From Magnetococcales bacterium (GTDB lineage: Bacteria > Pseudomonadota > Magnetococcia > Magnetococcales > Magnetaquicoccaceae): 64,000 nt of DNA. Location: assembly GCA_015231375.1 (NCBI GenBank), contig JADGBT010000011.1, positions 29,679-93,678 of the forward strand. The letters are read 5' to 3'. The position numbers were made by a program, and so were the translations under genes. Under the pieces are notes generated by a model that saw nothing but the letters and a program-made list of their open reading frames with translations, searched no databases and was not told the DNA's origin. This document shows positions 18,321 to 28,545 of this stretch, one piece after another. Positions within the stretch are counted from its first letter, which is position 1. Each line of letters begins with the position of its first letter.

Positions 18321-20158
18321 TGATCGCCCGTCCCATGCCCGCCCGCTGGATGCGACTGGTGGCCATCGACGACGATCTGCCAGCGGCCCTCACCACCCTG
18401 GCCCGCCACGCGCCGGTGGAGCCGGAAGCGTTGTCGGGAGAGTCCAAACCGGTCCTGACCCCGGAACTGGCCAGCCGACTGCATCGTTTCGACGCCCTTT
18501 CCCAGGCTTTTCATCTCTGGTGGCCCCGTTCGGATCCGGATGCCGACGCCACCCACCCGATCCCGCACGCCCCTCCTCTGGAAATTCTCGATCAGGCCAT
18601 GACGGCCCTGGAAGCATGGCAACGCGAGGCCGAACCCCTGATCCGACAAGAGCAGGAGTGCCAAACACGCGAGGCCGAATGGCTCTTGTTGACCGATCTG
18701 GCCGAGGCGCTGCCTGCCGGGCCTTTCGCCTGGGAACCTTTCGCTCGCGAGGAACGAAACGCGCTGTGCGTCCGTGGCGCCTTGTTTCTGCTGCCCCCGG
18801 ACACCCCACTCCTGCCCTTGGACGACGCGCGCCACGGTGCGCTGCTCCGGTTGGTGAGAGGCCGCGCGCATGCCTTTGTTCTGGCAGTGGGCACACAGAC
18901 CGCCCTGACGGCTCTGAACGATAGCATCAGCCGGCTCGATGGCCGCCCCCTGACCCTGCCGACGGAACTGGGCCGGACGGAATCGTCGGACCGATCATTT
19001 TCCGAAACGGTGCGGACCCATCTGACCGCCTGTCGCGCCAGGATCGACCTGTTGCAAGAGGCGTTGCGCCAGGCCGGGGAACGCCATCAGGTGGCCCGCT
19101 GGATCCGCGCGGTCCATCGGCTGCAATGGTTCTTTCAGGCCATCCGCTCGGTGGGAGCGGGGGAGACCCTCTCCCAACTGGGAGGATGGGTCGCGCCGGG
19201 GATCGACGCCCAGGAACTCAACGGCCATCTGCGCCGTTCCGGGGTGCGGGCGCTGGCGTCGGTGTCGGATGCCGGACCGGGTGCGCCTCCATTGGTGCTG
19301 GTCAACCCCTGGTGGGCCAAACCGTTCGAGATCTTTCCCAGACTGCTGGGCATGCCCAACCGCCACGAGGTGGATCCCAGCCGACTGCTGGCCTGGGTGG
19401 CGCCGTTGCTGTTCGGCTACATGTTCGGGGATGTGGGTCAGGGGGCGGTGCTGTTCGGGATCGGATACGCGCTGCGGGACCAACGGGACATCTCCTGGCT
19501 GTTGAAGTCCGGCGGGATGTCGTCGATCTTTTTCGGGCTACTGTTCGGTTCCCTGTTCTGCTCGGAGTCGATCATTCCGGCGCTGTGGCTGCATCCCACC
19601 AGCCGCCCCCTGGAGGTGCTGGCCGTGCCCTTGCTGCTCGGGGTGGCATTGATTCTGACCGGACTGGGTTTCCATGGTCTGGGGGCCTACTGGCAAGGCC
19701 ATGGGCGCCAATGGCTGCAACATGAAGCCGGTGTGATCCTGATTTATATCGGAGCGCTGCTCGCCTTTTTCTCGCCGATCGGTTATCCTGTGGCCTTGTC
19801 GGGGGTGTTCGCGTTTGTGGTGGGCCATGGTCTGGATGCCCCGCGCGCGCTCCCCGGACGGCTGGCCCATCTGCTGGAAACCGTGTTGCAACTCGGGGTC
19901 AACACCTTTTCCTTCGCCCGCGTCGGCGCCTTTGCCCTGGCCCACGCGGGTCTTTCCCACGCGGTGGTCACCCTGGCCGACTTGACCGGAGGAGGCGCGG
20001 GGGGAACGGTGGTGTTGATCCTGGGCAATCTGCTGATTCTCGCTCTGGAAGGGCTGGTGGTGTCGGTTCAGACCACCCGTTTGATCCTGTTTGAATTTTT
20101 TGTACGTTTTCTGGGTGGCGACGGGCGGCCTTTCCGGCCCTTGCCGCCTCCGGAGTAA
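18317..20158 (+). CDS. V/A-type ATPase subunit I (a subunit)
   Basis: A 613-residue protein with a soluble N-terminal half (coiled coil, residues about 1-340) and a membrane half with seven or so segments from about nt 19390 on. The motifs LFGYMFGDVGQGAVL, LFGSLFCSESI and the late VNTFSFARVGAFALAHAGLS, with its essential arginine, are those of V/A-type a/I subunits that carry the ion half-channels. The ATG at 18317 overlaps the previous TGA. Length is within the family range. Confidence 0.93.
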   Translation: MMIARPMPARWMRLVAIDDDLPAALTTLARHAPVEPEALSGESKPVLTPELASRLHRFDALSQAFHLWWPRSDPDADATHPIPHAPPLEILDQAMTALEAWQREAEPLIRQEQECQTREAEWLLLTDLAEALPAGPFAWEPFAREERNALCVRGALFLLPPDTPLLPLDDARHGALLRLVRGRAHAFVLAVGTQTALTALNDSISRLDGRPLTLPTELGRTESSDRSFSETVRTHLTACRARIDLLQEALRQAGERHQVARWIRAVHRLQWFFQAIRSVGAGETLSQLGGWVAPGIDAQELNGHLRRSGVRALASVSDAGPGAPPLVLVNPWWAKPFEIFPRLLGMPNRHEVDPSRLLAWVAPLLFGYMFGDVGQGAVLFGIGYALRDQRDISWLLKSGGMSSIFFGLLFGSLFCSESIIPALWLHPTSRPLEVLAVPLLLGVALILTGLGFHGLGAYWQGHGRQWLQHEAGVILIYIGALLAFFSPIGYPVALSGVFAFVVGHGLDAPRALPGRLAHLLETVLQLGVNTFSFARVGAFALAHAGLSHAVVTLADLTGGGAGGTVVLILGNLLILALEGLVVSVQTTRLILFEFFVRFLGGDGRPFRPLPPPE

Positions 20159-20193
20159 CCCAACGACTCAAAACCCCTTGAAAAGGAGCGGCC

Positions 20194-20550
20194 ATGTCGC
20201 CACGCGCCAAGATCGCCTTTGCCCTGACCCTGTTCACCGCCGTGCTGGCCGCAGGAGCCAGCATCGCCCTGTTTGTCCCCGCCGCCGTCGCCGGTGGCGC
20301 TCCCGCCGCTCCCCCCCCGGCGGGACTCCCGATCGAACCGGGCATGGGCTATCTGGCCGCTGCGCTGGCAACCGGACTGTCGGCTCTGGCCGCCGGTTTC
20401 GCCGTGGCCCACGTGGGCAGTGCCGCCATCGGCGCCATCACCGAGAAACCGGAACTGCTGGGACGCATGCTGATCCTGGTGGGACTGGCCGAGGGCATCG
20501 CCATTTACGGCCTGATCATCTCGATTCTTATCCTGAATCGACTGGGCTGA
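20194..20550 (+). CDS. V/A-type ATPase subunit K (c-ring proteolipid)
   Basis: A 118-residue proteolipid. An N-terminal hydrophobic segment (residues 8-34) precedes a helical hairpin: GMGYLAAALATGLSALAAGF to VGSAAIGAITEKPELLG, then LVGLAEGIAIYGLI with ion-binding Glu100. The loop TEKPELLG is the rotor-facing loop. Whether it carries protons or sodium cannot be settled by eye. AAAAGGAG lies upstream. This is the rotor ring component. Confidence 0.92.
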   Translation: MSPRAKIAFALTLFTAVLAAGASIALFVPAAVAGGAPAAPPPAGLPIEPGMGYLAAALATGLSALAAGFAVAHVGSAAIGAITEKPELLGRMLILVGLAEGIAIYGLIISILILNRLG

Positions 20551-20852
20551 TGTCTGCTCCGGTCTTCATCGGCGACGAGGTGAGCGCCGCCGGCTGGCGA
20601 CTGGCGGGAGTCCGGGTGATCATCCCGGAACCGGGCCAGGAGGCGCTCGCGGTCACCCGGGTGCTCGACGACACCAAAAGCGAACTGGCCCTGCTGGCGG
20701 CTCCCTGCGCCCGTCTGCTGCCCGCCTTGCTGCTGGAGCGTTTCTTGACCTCGGTGACCCCCTTGACCCTGGTGGTTCCGGATGCCCGTGGTCTGGCGCA
20801 ACCCCCGGATCTGGCGGCACGGGTACGGGGACGCCTGGGGATGAACCCATGA
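20550..20852 (+). CDS. V/A-type ATPase subunit F
   Basis: A 100-residue protein with the subunit F layout: FIGDEVSAAGWRLAGV at the N-terminus (compare the family GDxxTxxGFRLAG pattern), then an alternating beta/alpha fold with LLAAPCARLLP and TLVVPDARG. It binds the central stalk. Its ATG shares one base with the K stop (TGATG). Its 3' end lies in a 30-bp tandem duplication that also contains the next start codon. Confidence 0.88.
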   Translation: MSAPVFIGDEVSAAGWRLAGVRVIIPEPGQEALAVTRVLDDTKSELALLAAPCARLLPALLLERFLTSVTPLTLVVPDARGLAQPPDLAARVRGRLGMNP

Positions 20853-20886
20853 ATGCGGGGCCGCCTGGGAATGAACCCATGAAAAC
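20827..20886. repeat. 30-bp tandem duplication at the F/E subunit junction
   Basis: Two copies, 20827-20856 and 20857-20886, 26 of 30 bases identical. Each contains ATGAACCCATGAA, so the junction holds two copies of the F stop / E start overlap (ATGA). Confidence 0.85.
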
Positions 20887-21486
20887 GATCCTGGACGACA
20901 TGCTCGCCTTGATCGAGCAGAAACGCGTGGCCGAACACGAACGGATTGTGCATCAGGCCCATAGCGAAGCCGCCGCCCTGATCGCCGAAGCCCATCGCAA
21001 GGCCCGGGCGCGGATGCGGGAGGTGGTGAACCGGGAACGCCACCTCATGGAACAGGCCCTGCGCAGCGCCCGTTCCAAAGAGGAAACCGAACGACGCCAC
21101 CACGCCCTGAGCGTGGACAATCGCCATCTGGAACAGGCGCGGGGTCTGCTGGATCAGGCTCTGCTGGAGCGTTGGCAGGCACCGGAATCCCGCAAGACCT
21201 GGATCCTCTCCACGCTGGAACGGGCCATGGCCTTTCTGCCTGCCGGGGAGTGGGAAATCCACCATCCGGCGGATCTGGACCCCTCCGAATGGCAGATGGT
21301 GGAAAAACGTCTGGTGAACAGCGGTCTGCCCAAACCCCGCTCCGTGATGGATGCGTCACTGCTAGCGGGTTTGCGTCTGGGGTGTCAGGGGGCCTGGGTC
21401 GATGGCAGCGCGGCCGGAGTGGTGGTCAATCGGTTGTCCATCGACGCCGGATTGTTGGCGTTGATGCACACGGAAGGAGCGTCGTC

Positions 21487-21490
<4 letters not shown>
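20849..21490 (+). CDS. V/A-type ATPase subunit E
   Basis: A protein of 213 residues from ATG 20849, or 203 from ATG 20879. The N-terminal half is a long charged helix (residues 15-100, with HQAHSEAAALIAEAHRKA) that pairs with subunit G/H; the C-terminal half is a small alpha/beta head ending with GVVVNRLSIDAGLL, all typical of subunit E. Family homology starts at MKTILDD (20879), which was probably the original start before the 30-bp duplication; the ATG at 20849 now overlaps the F stop. Both starts have similar GGG-rich upstream sequence. Confidence 0.88.
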
Positions 21491-23249
<1,759 letters not shown>

Positions 23250-23253
<4 letters not shown>

Positions 23254-24650
23254 CGGTCCACGCGGATCTCTACCTGACCGATGCGGTCACCCGCATCGAA
23301 GGGCCTTTGGTGTTTGTGCGGCGTCAGGTGGAAGTGGGACTCAACGACGCCGTGGAGGTGATCGGCACCGATGGCCGTACCCGTCTGGGTCGGGTGGCGG
23401 CGCTGGACGACGCCTTCATGACCATCGAAACCCTGGACACCACTTCCGGACTCTCCATGGCCGGAACCCGGATCCGCTTCATCGGCGAACCCATCACCTT
23501 CGCGTTGGGACCGGGCATTCTGGGTCGGGTGTTCGACGGGGTGGGCCGGGTGGCGGATGGCGGACCTCCGGTGGCCGCCCAGATCAAGGCTCCCATCGAC
23601 GGGGCGATCATCAACCCGTTGCGACGCGCCAAACCCGAGGATTTCATCGAAACCGGCATCTCCGGCATCGATGTGCTGGACAGTCTGGTGCGCGGTCAGA
23701 AACTGCCGATCTTCTCCGGCGGCGGTCTGCCCCACAACCGGCTGGCGGTGGAAATCGCCCTGCACGCCCGGTTGCGCTCCGCCAAAGAGGAACCCTTCGC
23801 CATCGTGTTCGCCGGAATCGGGGTGCCGTTCGATCAGGCGGAACGGTTCCGTCACGCCCTCGAAGAGGGGGGCGCGCTGGGTCATACCGCATTGTTCTTG
23901 AATCTGGCCTCGGATTCCAGCGCCCAGCGGCTGCTGACTCCCCGTTTCGCCCTGACCGCCGCCGAATATCTGGCCTACCAGGAGGGACGCCATGTGCTGG
24001 TGATCATCACCGACATGACCAACTACTGCGAAGCGTTGCGGGAGGTCTCCGCCAGTCACGGCGAAATCCCGAGCCGCAAGGGTTATCCGGGTTACATGTA
24101 TTCCGATCTGGCCACCCTGTACGAACGGGCCGGTCGCATCCATGGGCGTCCCGGTTCCGTGACCCAGATCCCCATTCTCACCATGCCCGCCGACGACATC
24201 ACCCATCCGATCCCCGATCTGACCGGTTACATCACCGAAGGTCAGATCACCCTGGATCGCAAGCTGGACCGGGCCGGGATCCATCCGCCCATCGCCGTGC
24301 TGCCGAGCCTGTCGCGTCTGATGAAAGATGGCATCGGGGAGGGGTTCACCCATCCGGACCATCCGGCCCTGGCCAATCAGTTGTATGCCGCCTATGCCCG
24401 CACCATGGGGGTGCGTCTGCTGGCCGGGGTGGTGGGGGCGGAAGGATTGACCCCAACGGATCGGCTGTTTCTGGAGTTCGGTCATCTGTTTGAGACCCGG
24501 TTCATCGCCCAGCCGGATGGTCCCCGCACTCTGGAAGAGAGCATGGCGGTCGGATGGTCCTTGCTGAAGATTCTGCCGGACTCGGAGTTGTCGCGACTCT
24601 CCGACGATCAGATCCAACGCCATTTGCGTCAGGGAGGGGGCGCTCCCTAA
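23250..24650 (+). CDS. V/A-type ATPase subunit B
   Basis: A 466-residue non-catalytic partner of subunit A. As expected for B, the P-loop is degenerate (FSGGGLPHNRLA). Other marks are GISGIDVLDSLVRGQKLPI, ITDMTNYCEALREVSA and YPGYMYSDLATLYERAGR. It forms the alternating A3B3 head. Overlaps the A gene by 4 bases. Confidence 0.97.
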
Positions 24651-24656
24651 ACACCC

Positions 24657-25262
24657 ATGGAGATCACGCCCACCCGCAGTGCGTTGCTGGAAAGCCGGGA
24701 TGAACGTCTGGTCATGCGGGAAGGATATCGTTTTCTCGACGAGAAACGCCTGTTGCTGGCCACGGAGATCATCCAGCAGTTCACCCGCTATCGGGAGGTG
24801 TCCGAACGCTATCAGGCCCAGCACCATCACACCGCGACCTCTCTGTCAAACGCCGTGGCCCTGCACGGTCTGCATGATCTGCAAGTGACGCCGGTTCAGG
24901 AGTGGACCGCCGCCCGGGTGGTCCGTCAGGAACGGCTCTTCTTCGGGGTGGCCCTGGTGGATCAGGGCACCTTGGAACCGGAAGATCCTCCAACCGACGC
25001 AAGCGTTGCCCGTCCGTTCTCCTCCCGCGAAAAACAAACCTGTCAACAGGCCCACGCGCAATTGTTGAGGCTGGCGACGCAACTGGCCGCCCTTTCCGGC
25101 AATCTGCATCGACTGCTCTCCGAATACCAGCGCACCGAGCGGCGCGCCCGCGCCCTGGAAGACGTGATCCTGCCGGAACTGGACGCCGCCATCCACGAAA
25201 TGGAGATCCGACTGGAAGAACTGGATCAGGAAGAGTCGGTACGGGTACGCTTGGCCAGATAA
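24657..25262 (+). CDS. V/A-type ATPase subunit D
   Basis: A 201-residue central rotor stalk protein. The opening PTRSALLESRDERLVMREGYRFLDEKR and the C-terminal RTERRARALEDVILPELDAAI are hallmarks of subunit D: two long antiparallel helices that turn inside the A3B3 head. It starts 7 bases after the B stop and closes the operon, completing the set G/H-C-I-K-F-E-A-B-D. Confidence 0.94.
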   Translation: MEITPTRSALLESRDERLVMREGYRFLDEKRLLLATEIIQQFTRYREVSERYQAQHHHTATSLSNAVALHGLHDLQVTPVQEWTAARVVRQERLFFGVALVDQGTLEPEDPPTDASVARPFSSREKQTCQQAHAQLLRLATQLAALSGNLHRLLSEYQRTERRARALEDVILPELDAAIHEMEIRLEELDQEESVRVRLAR

Positions 25263-25394
25263 AAGCAATTTCCTGGTTGATTTGGAATTGAAAAGAAGAT
25301 ATCCATGCTGAATGCATCCGACTGAATTCTTTCGCTCCTCCCCGCACGGTTTCAGGCTTTCAACGCTCAGAAGTTTGGCCCAGAACAGGTAAGT

Positions 25395-28300
25395 ATGCAA
25401 AAATTTTGGCAGTGGACCACAACGCTCAACAAAAAACAATTGTTCCTGCTCATTCTGGCGGCCGCCCTGTCCGTCGCCAGTCTGATTTCACTGTTTGTGG
25501 GTCTCTTCATCCTGAAGGAACCGGCTGGCAATCCCATGCGCATTGCGGTGGTGGCCCCGATGTCCGGTACGGACAAGAGTCAGGGCGACGCCATGCAACA
25601 AGGGGTTGCGCTGCTGGTGCAGCAGATCAACCGACAAGGTGGCGTCCACGGCAGACAACTGGCCGTGAAATACATCGATGAAGGCAACACGCCGCAAGAG
25701 GTTCTGCAAGCCGCCCAACAGGCGGAAGCCGATCCCGACGTGGTGGCCGTGCTGGGCCACTGGAACAGCTCCGCCACCGCCAAGGCCATCCCCTATTACG
25801 GAGATCGGGCGCTGCCGGCCATTCTGATGAGCAACGGTCCGGAAAAAGCCTATCCGGAAAACACCTGGATATTCCAGCCGCTGATCGACGAAAGCACCGA
25901 AACCCGTTTTCTGGCCAACTATCTGCGCAACGTGGTGGGTGAAAAGACGGTCTTCATCCTGCACGAGGCCAATGCCCGTGGCGAACAGTTGGCCACGAAC
26001 TTCGATGAGGTGTATCAACGCTTCGGCACCAAGGTGCTCTACAAATGGGCCATGCCCACCGATGGGCAGGCCCTGGACCAGGAACTGAAAAACGTCATCG
26101 CCGAGGTGGAATCCAAAAAGCTGTTCGGTTCCTTTCTGGTGCTGGGAGAGGTGGAGACCACCACCCGCATGATCTCCGCCTTGCGGGAGGCGGGCATCCG
26201 CCAACGGATCGTCGGTCTGCGTCATCTGGCCTCCAAGGGGTTCCAGGAACATTTCATCACCAACTGGAAAGGCAAAAGCACCTCCGCAGCCGCCCTCAAC
26301 GGCACCCTCATGACCACCCCCATGCTGTTCGACACTTCCGGGGACCGGGCGCAAAAATTCAATACCAGCTTCACCAACCAATACGGATACGCCCCGGACT
26401 GGGTGGCCGCCTACGCCTACGAAAGCGCCAAACTGATCGCCACCAGTCTGTTCGACGCCGTGAACAGCAAAGACCGGGAGACCCCGCTGCGCCAGCGCCT
26501 CCGCGACCGCATCGCCGCCCGCAATTCGGTGGAAAGCGCCTTCGTCGGCCTCAACGGTCCGCTGTTCTTCAACGCCAAAGGGGTCGCCACCCGCGACTCC
26601 ATGGTGGGCAACTACGATGGCACCAATCTGGTTTCGGCTTTGACCCAGTTGTCGCCCATCCGGGAAGAAGGGGTCACCAATCTGCTGGCGGAAGTGACCG
26701 CCGGACGGGCCTTGTACGTGAACAATCGCTTCATGTACAAAACCAATGTGGTCTATACCGGTGTGCGTCTGGAAAAAATCTCCGCCCTGGACCGCAACGC
26801 CAACACCGCCGACATCGATTTCGCCGTGTGGTTCCGCTGGCGTGGGGATTTTGCCCCGCAGGATGTGGTCTTCACCAACGCCGTGACGCCGATCGCGCTG
26901 GAAAACCCGGTGCGCGAAGGCAAAGACGGCGACATGAATTATCGCGCCTATCGCATCAAGGGCAAGTTCTATCTGGGTTACTCGGAAGCGGAACGCAACT
27001 ATGGCACCCTGCTGGTGGGCCTAGCCTTTCACCACCGCACCCTGGGCAGCCACAACCTGATGTATGTGGGAGACATCCTCGGGCTGAACCTGCTGAATCA
27101 GCATGCCGGTCAAGACGCCAAGGATCCCCTCGAAACCAGATTGACCATCAGCCACGCCGATCCCGAGAAGAAATCCGATGGGTGGATGAGCAAGGCGCTC
27201 TCCTGGTTCGGCTCCCACGAAGACGTGACCGATCCCATGGTGGCCTCGCTGATGCGGGATCAGGTGCTGGCCGGGGCCAGCGGCTGGTTGATCATGCGGG
27301 GCTGGGTCTCCCAGGAGATCAAACCCAGAGGGGTGGACGGCAACCCCATGTTCGTCGGCTTCGGCAAACCCAGACCGCTCTTTTCCATGCTGGACGCGGG
27401 CATGGTGCTCAAACCCGACCGTTTCGACGCCCGCGACATCCTCTCCACCACCGATCAGTTCGTCTATCTGGCAATCTTCTCCCTGGTCATGAGTGTGCTG
27501 GCCCGACTGCTGGACATCAAGGAACGGGGACAGTTCTGGCGCATCCAGACGCTGTTCCTGCGCATGATCTTCTGGCCTCTGCTGCTGATGACCCTGGGCA
27601 ATCTGGCGCGCGATTACAGTTTGCAAAACTTCACCAACTCCACGGTGGACTCGGTGGTGATGGTGTTCGACATCTTCTGGTTCATCGTTCCGGCCCGGCT
27701 GGCGATCATCTCCCTGGAACGGTTCATCTGGGTGCCCCTGGAAACCCGCACCCGGCGCAAGATCCCCAACGTGCTGCGCATGACCATCGTACTGCTCATC
27801 TACGTGATGGCCGGATTCGGGGTGGTGGCCTTCGTGTTCGACAAGAGCATCACCAGCATGCTCGCCACCTCCGGCATGATGGCCATGATCATCGGTATGG
27901 CGGTCCAGTCCAATCTGCGCGACATCGTTTCCGGCATCATGCTGAACATCGAACGCCCCTTCAACATCGGCGACACCATCCGGCTCAACAACAGCATCGG
28001 CGTGGTCTCGGACATCACCTGGCGCACCACCCGCATCAACTCTCTCGATGGCCAGATGATCTCCTTTCCCAACAGCAAGACCTCGGACACGGAGATCCAG
28101 AACTTCACCAAACCACGCTGCATCAAAAGAAATCTGGAGGTCTACACCGATCCCAAACACGATCCGGCCCTGGTCTTGAAGATCATCAAGGAGTGTCTGG
28201 CCCAGGTCAAAAGCCTGCCCAACGAACTGCCCTCCGACGCCCCCAAGGTCTATTACTACGGGGTGCAACTGAAAAATGATCGCTGGGTCTCCTTCTATCC

Positions 28301-28508
28301 GGTCGGCCTGTATATGCCCTTTGCCAAAAGAAAGGCCGCCATCCAGGAGTTCTGGCAGTTGATCTGGGCAAAATTCCACGAAAACAATATCGTGTGGAGA
28401 GACGCCATAGAGGACGAAGACCCGGCGACGATCCCGGTTGCGGCATCGGCTCCAACTGCGGCATCGACTCCGACTCGCGCACCCACTCCGGCCCTCCACA
28501 AACCGTGA
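25395..28508 (+). CDS. Binding-protein / beta-sandwich / MscS channel fusion
   Basis: A 1037-residue protein with four parts. (1) A membrane anchor at residues 17-40. (2) A type I periplasmic binding domain of the LivK kind, residues about 48-420 (MRIAVVAPMSGTDKSQGD, INRQGGVHGRQLAVKYIDEG). (3) A region of about 150 residues (430-580) whose pattern YTGVRLEKISALDRNANTAD, FAVWFRWRGD and AYRIKGKFYLGYSEAERNYG recalls the beta-sandwich of pentameric ligand-gated channels, without the Pro-loop. (4) Four membrane segments (688-815), then an MscS pore and vestibule (818-1010) with SMMAMIIGMAVQSNLRDIVSG-like TM3 and ERPFNIGDTI. The C-terminal tail is Ala/Thr/Pro-rich. I infer a channel opened by a periplasmic ligand. 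The ligand, ion and oligomer are unknown. The start at 25395 gives the membrane anchor. The secretion genes begin 37 bases downstream. Confidence 0.85.
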   Translation: MQKFWQWTTTLNKKQLFLLILAAALSVASLISLFVGLFILKEPAGNPMRIAVVAPMSGTDKSQGDAMQQGVALLVQQINRQGGVHGRQLAVKYIDEGNTPQEVLQAAQQAEADPDVVAVLGHWNSSATAKAIPYYGDRALPAILMSNGPEKAYPENTWIFQPLIDESTETRFLANYLRNVVGEKTVFILHEANARGEQLATNFDEVYQRFGTKVLYKWAMPTDGQALDQELKNVIAEVESKKLFGSFLVLGEVETTTRMISALREAGIRQRIVGLRHLASKGFQEHFITNWKGKSTSAAALNGTLMTTPMLFDTSGDRAQKFNTSFTNQYGYAPDWVAAYAYESAKLIATSLFDAVNSKDRETPLRQRLRDRIAARNSVESAFVGLNGPLFFNAKGVATRDSMVGNYDGTNLVSALTQLSPIREEGVTNLLAEVTAGRALYVNNRFMYKTNVVYTGVRLEKISALDRNANTADIDFAVWFRWRGDFAPQDVVFTNAVTPIALENPVREGKDGDMNYRAYRIKGKFYLGYSEAERNYGTLLVGLAFHHRTLGSHNLMYVGDILGLNLLNQHAGQDAKDPLETRLTISHADPEKKSDGWMSKALSWFGSHEDVTDPMVASLMRDQVLAGASGWLIMRGWVSQEIKPRGVDGNPMFVGFGKPRPLFSMLDAGMVLKPDRFDARDILSTTDQFVYLAIFSLVMSVLARLLDIKERGQFWRIQTLFLRMIFWPLLLMTLGNLARDYSLQNFTNSTVDSVVMVFDIFWFIVPARLAIISLERFIWVPLETRTRRKIPNVLRMTIVLLIYVMAGFGVVAFVFDKSITSMLATSGMMAMIIGMAVQSNLRDIVSGIMLNIERPFNIGDTIRLNNSIGVVSDITWRTTRINSLDGQMISFPNSKTSDTEIQNFTKPRCIKRNLEVYTDPKHDPALVLKIIKECLAQVKSLPNELPSDAPKVYYYGVQLKNDRWVSFYPVGLYMPFAKRKAAIQEFWQLIWAKFHENNIVWRDAIEDEDPATIPVAASAPTAASTPTRAPTPALHKP

Positions 28509-28545
28509 GCCACCCGGTGGCCGTCACCTCCGATGATCAGCGCCC

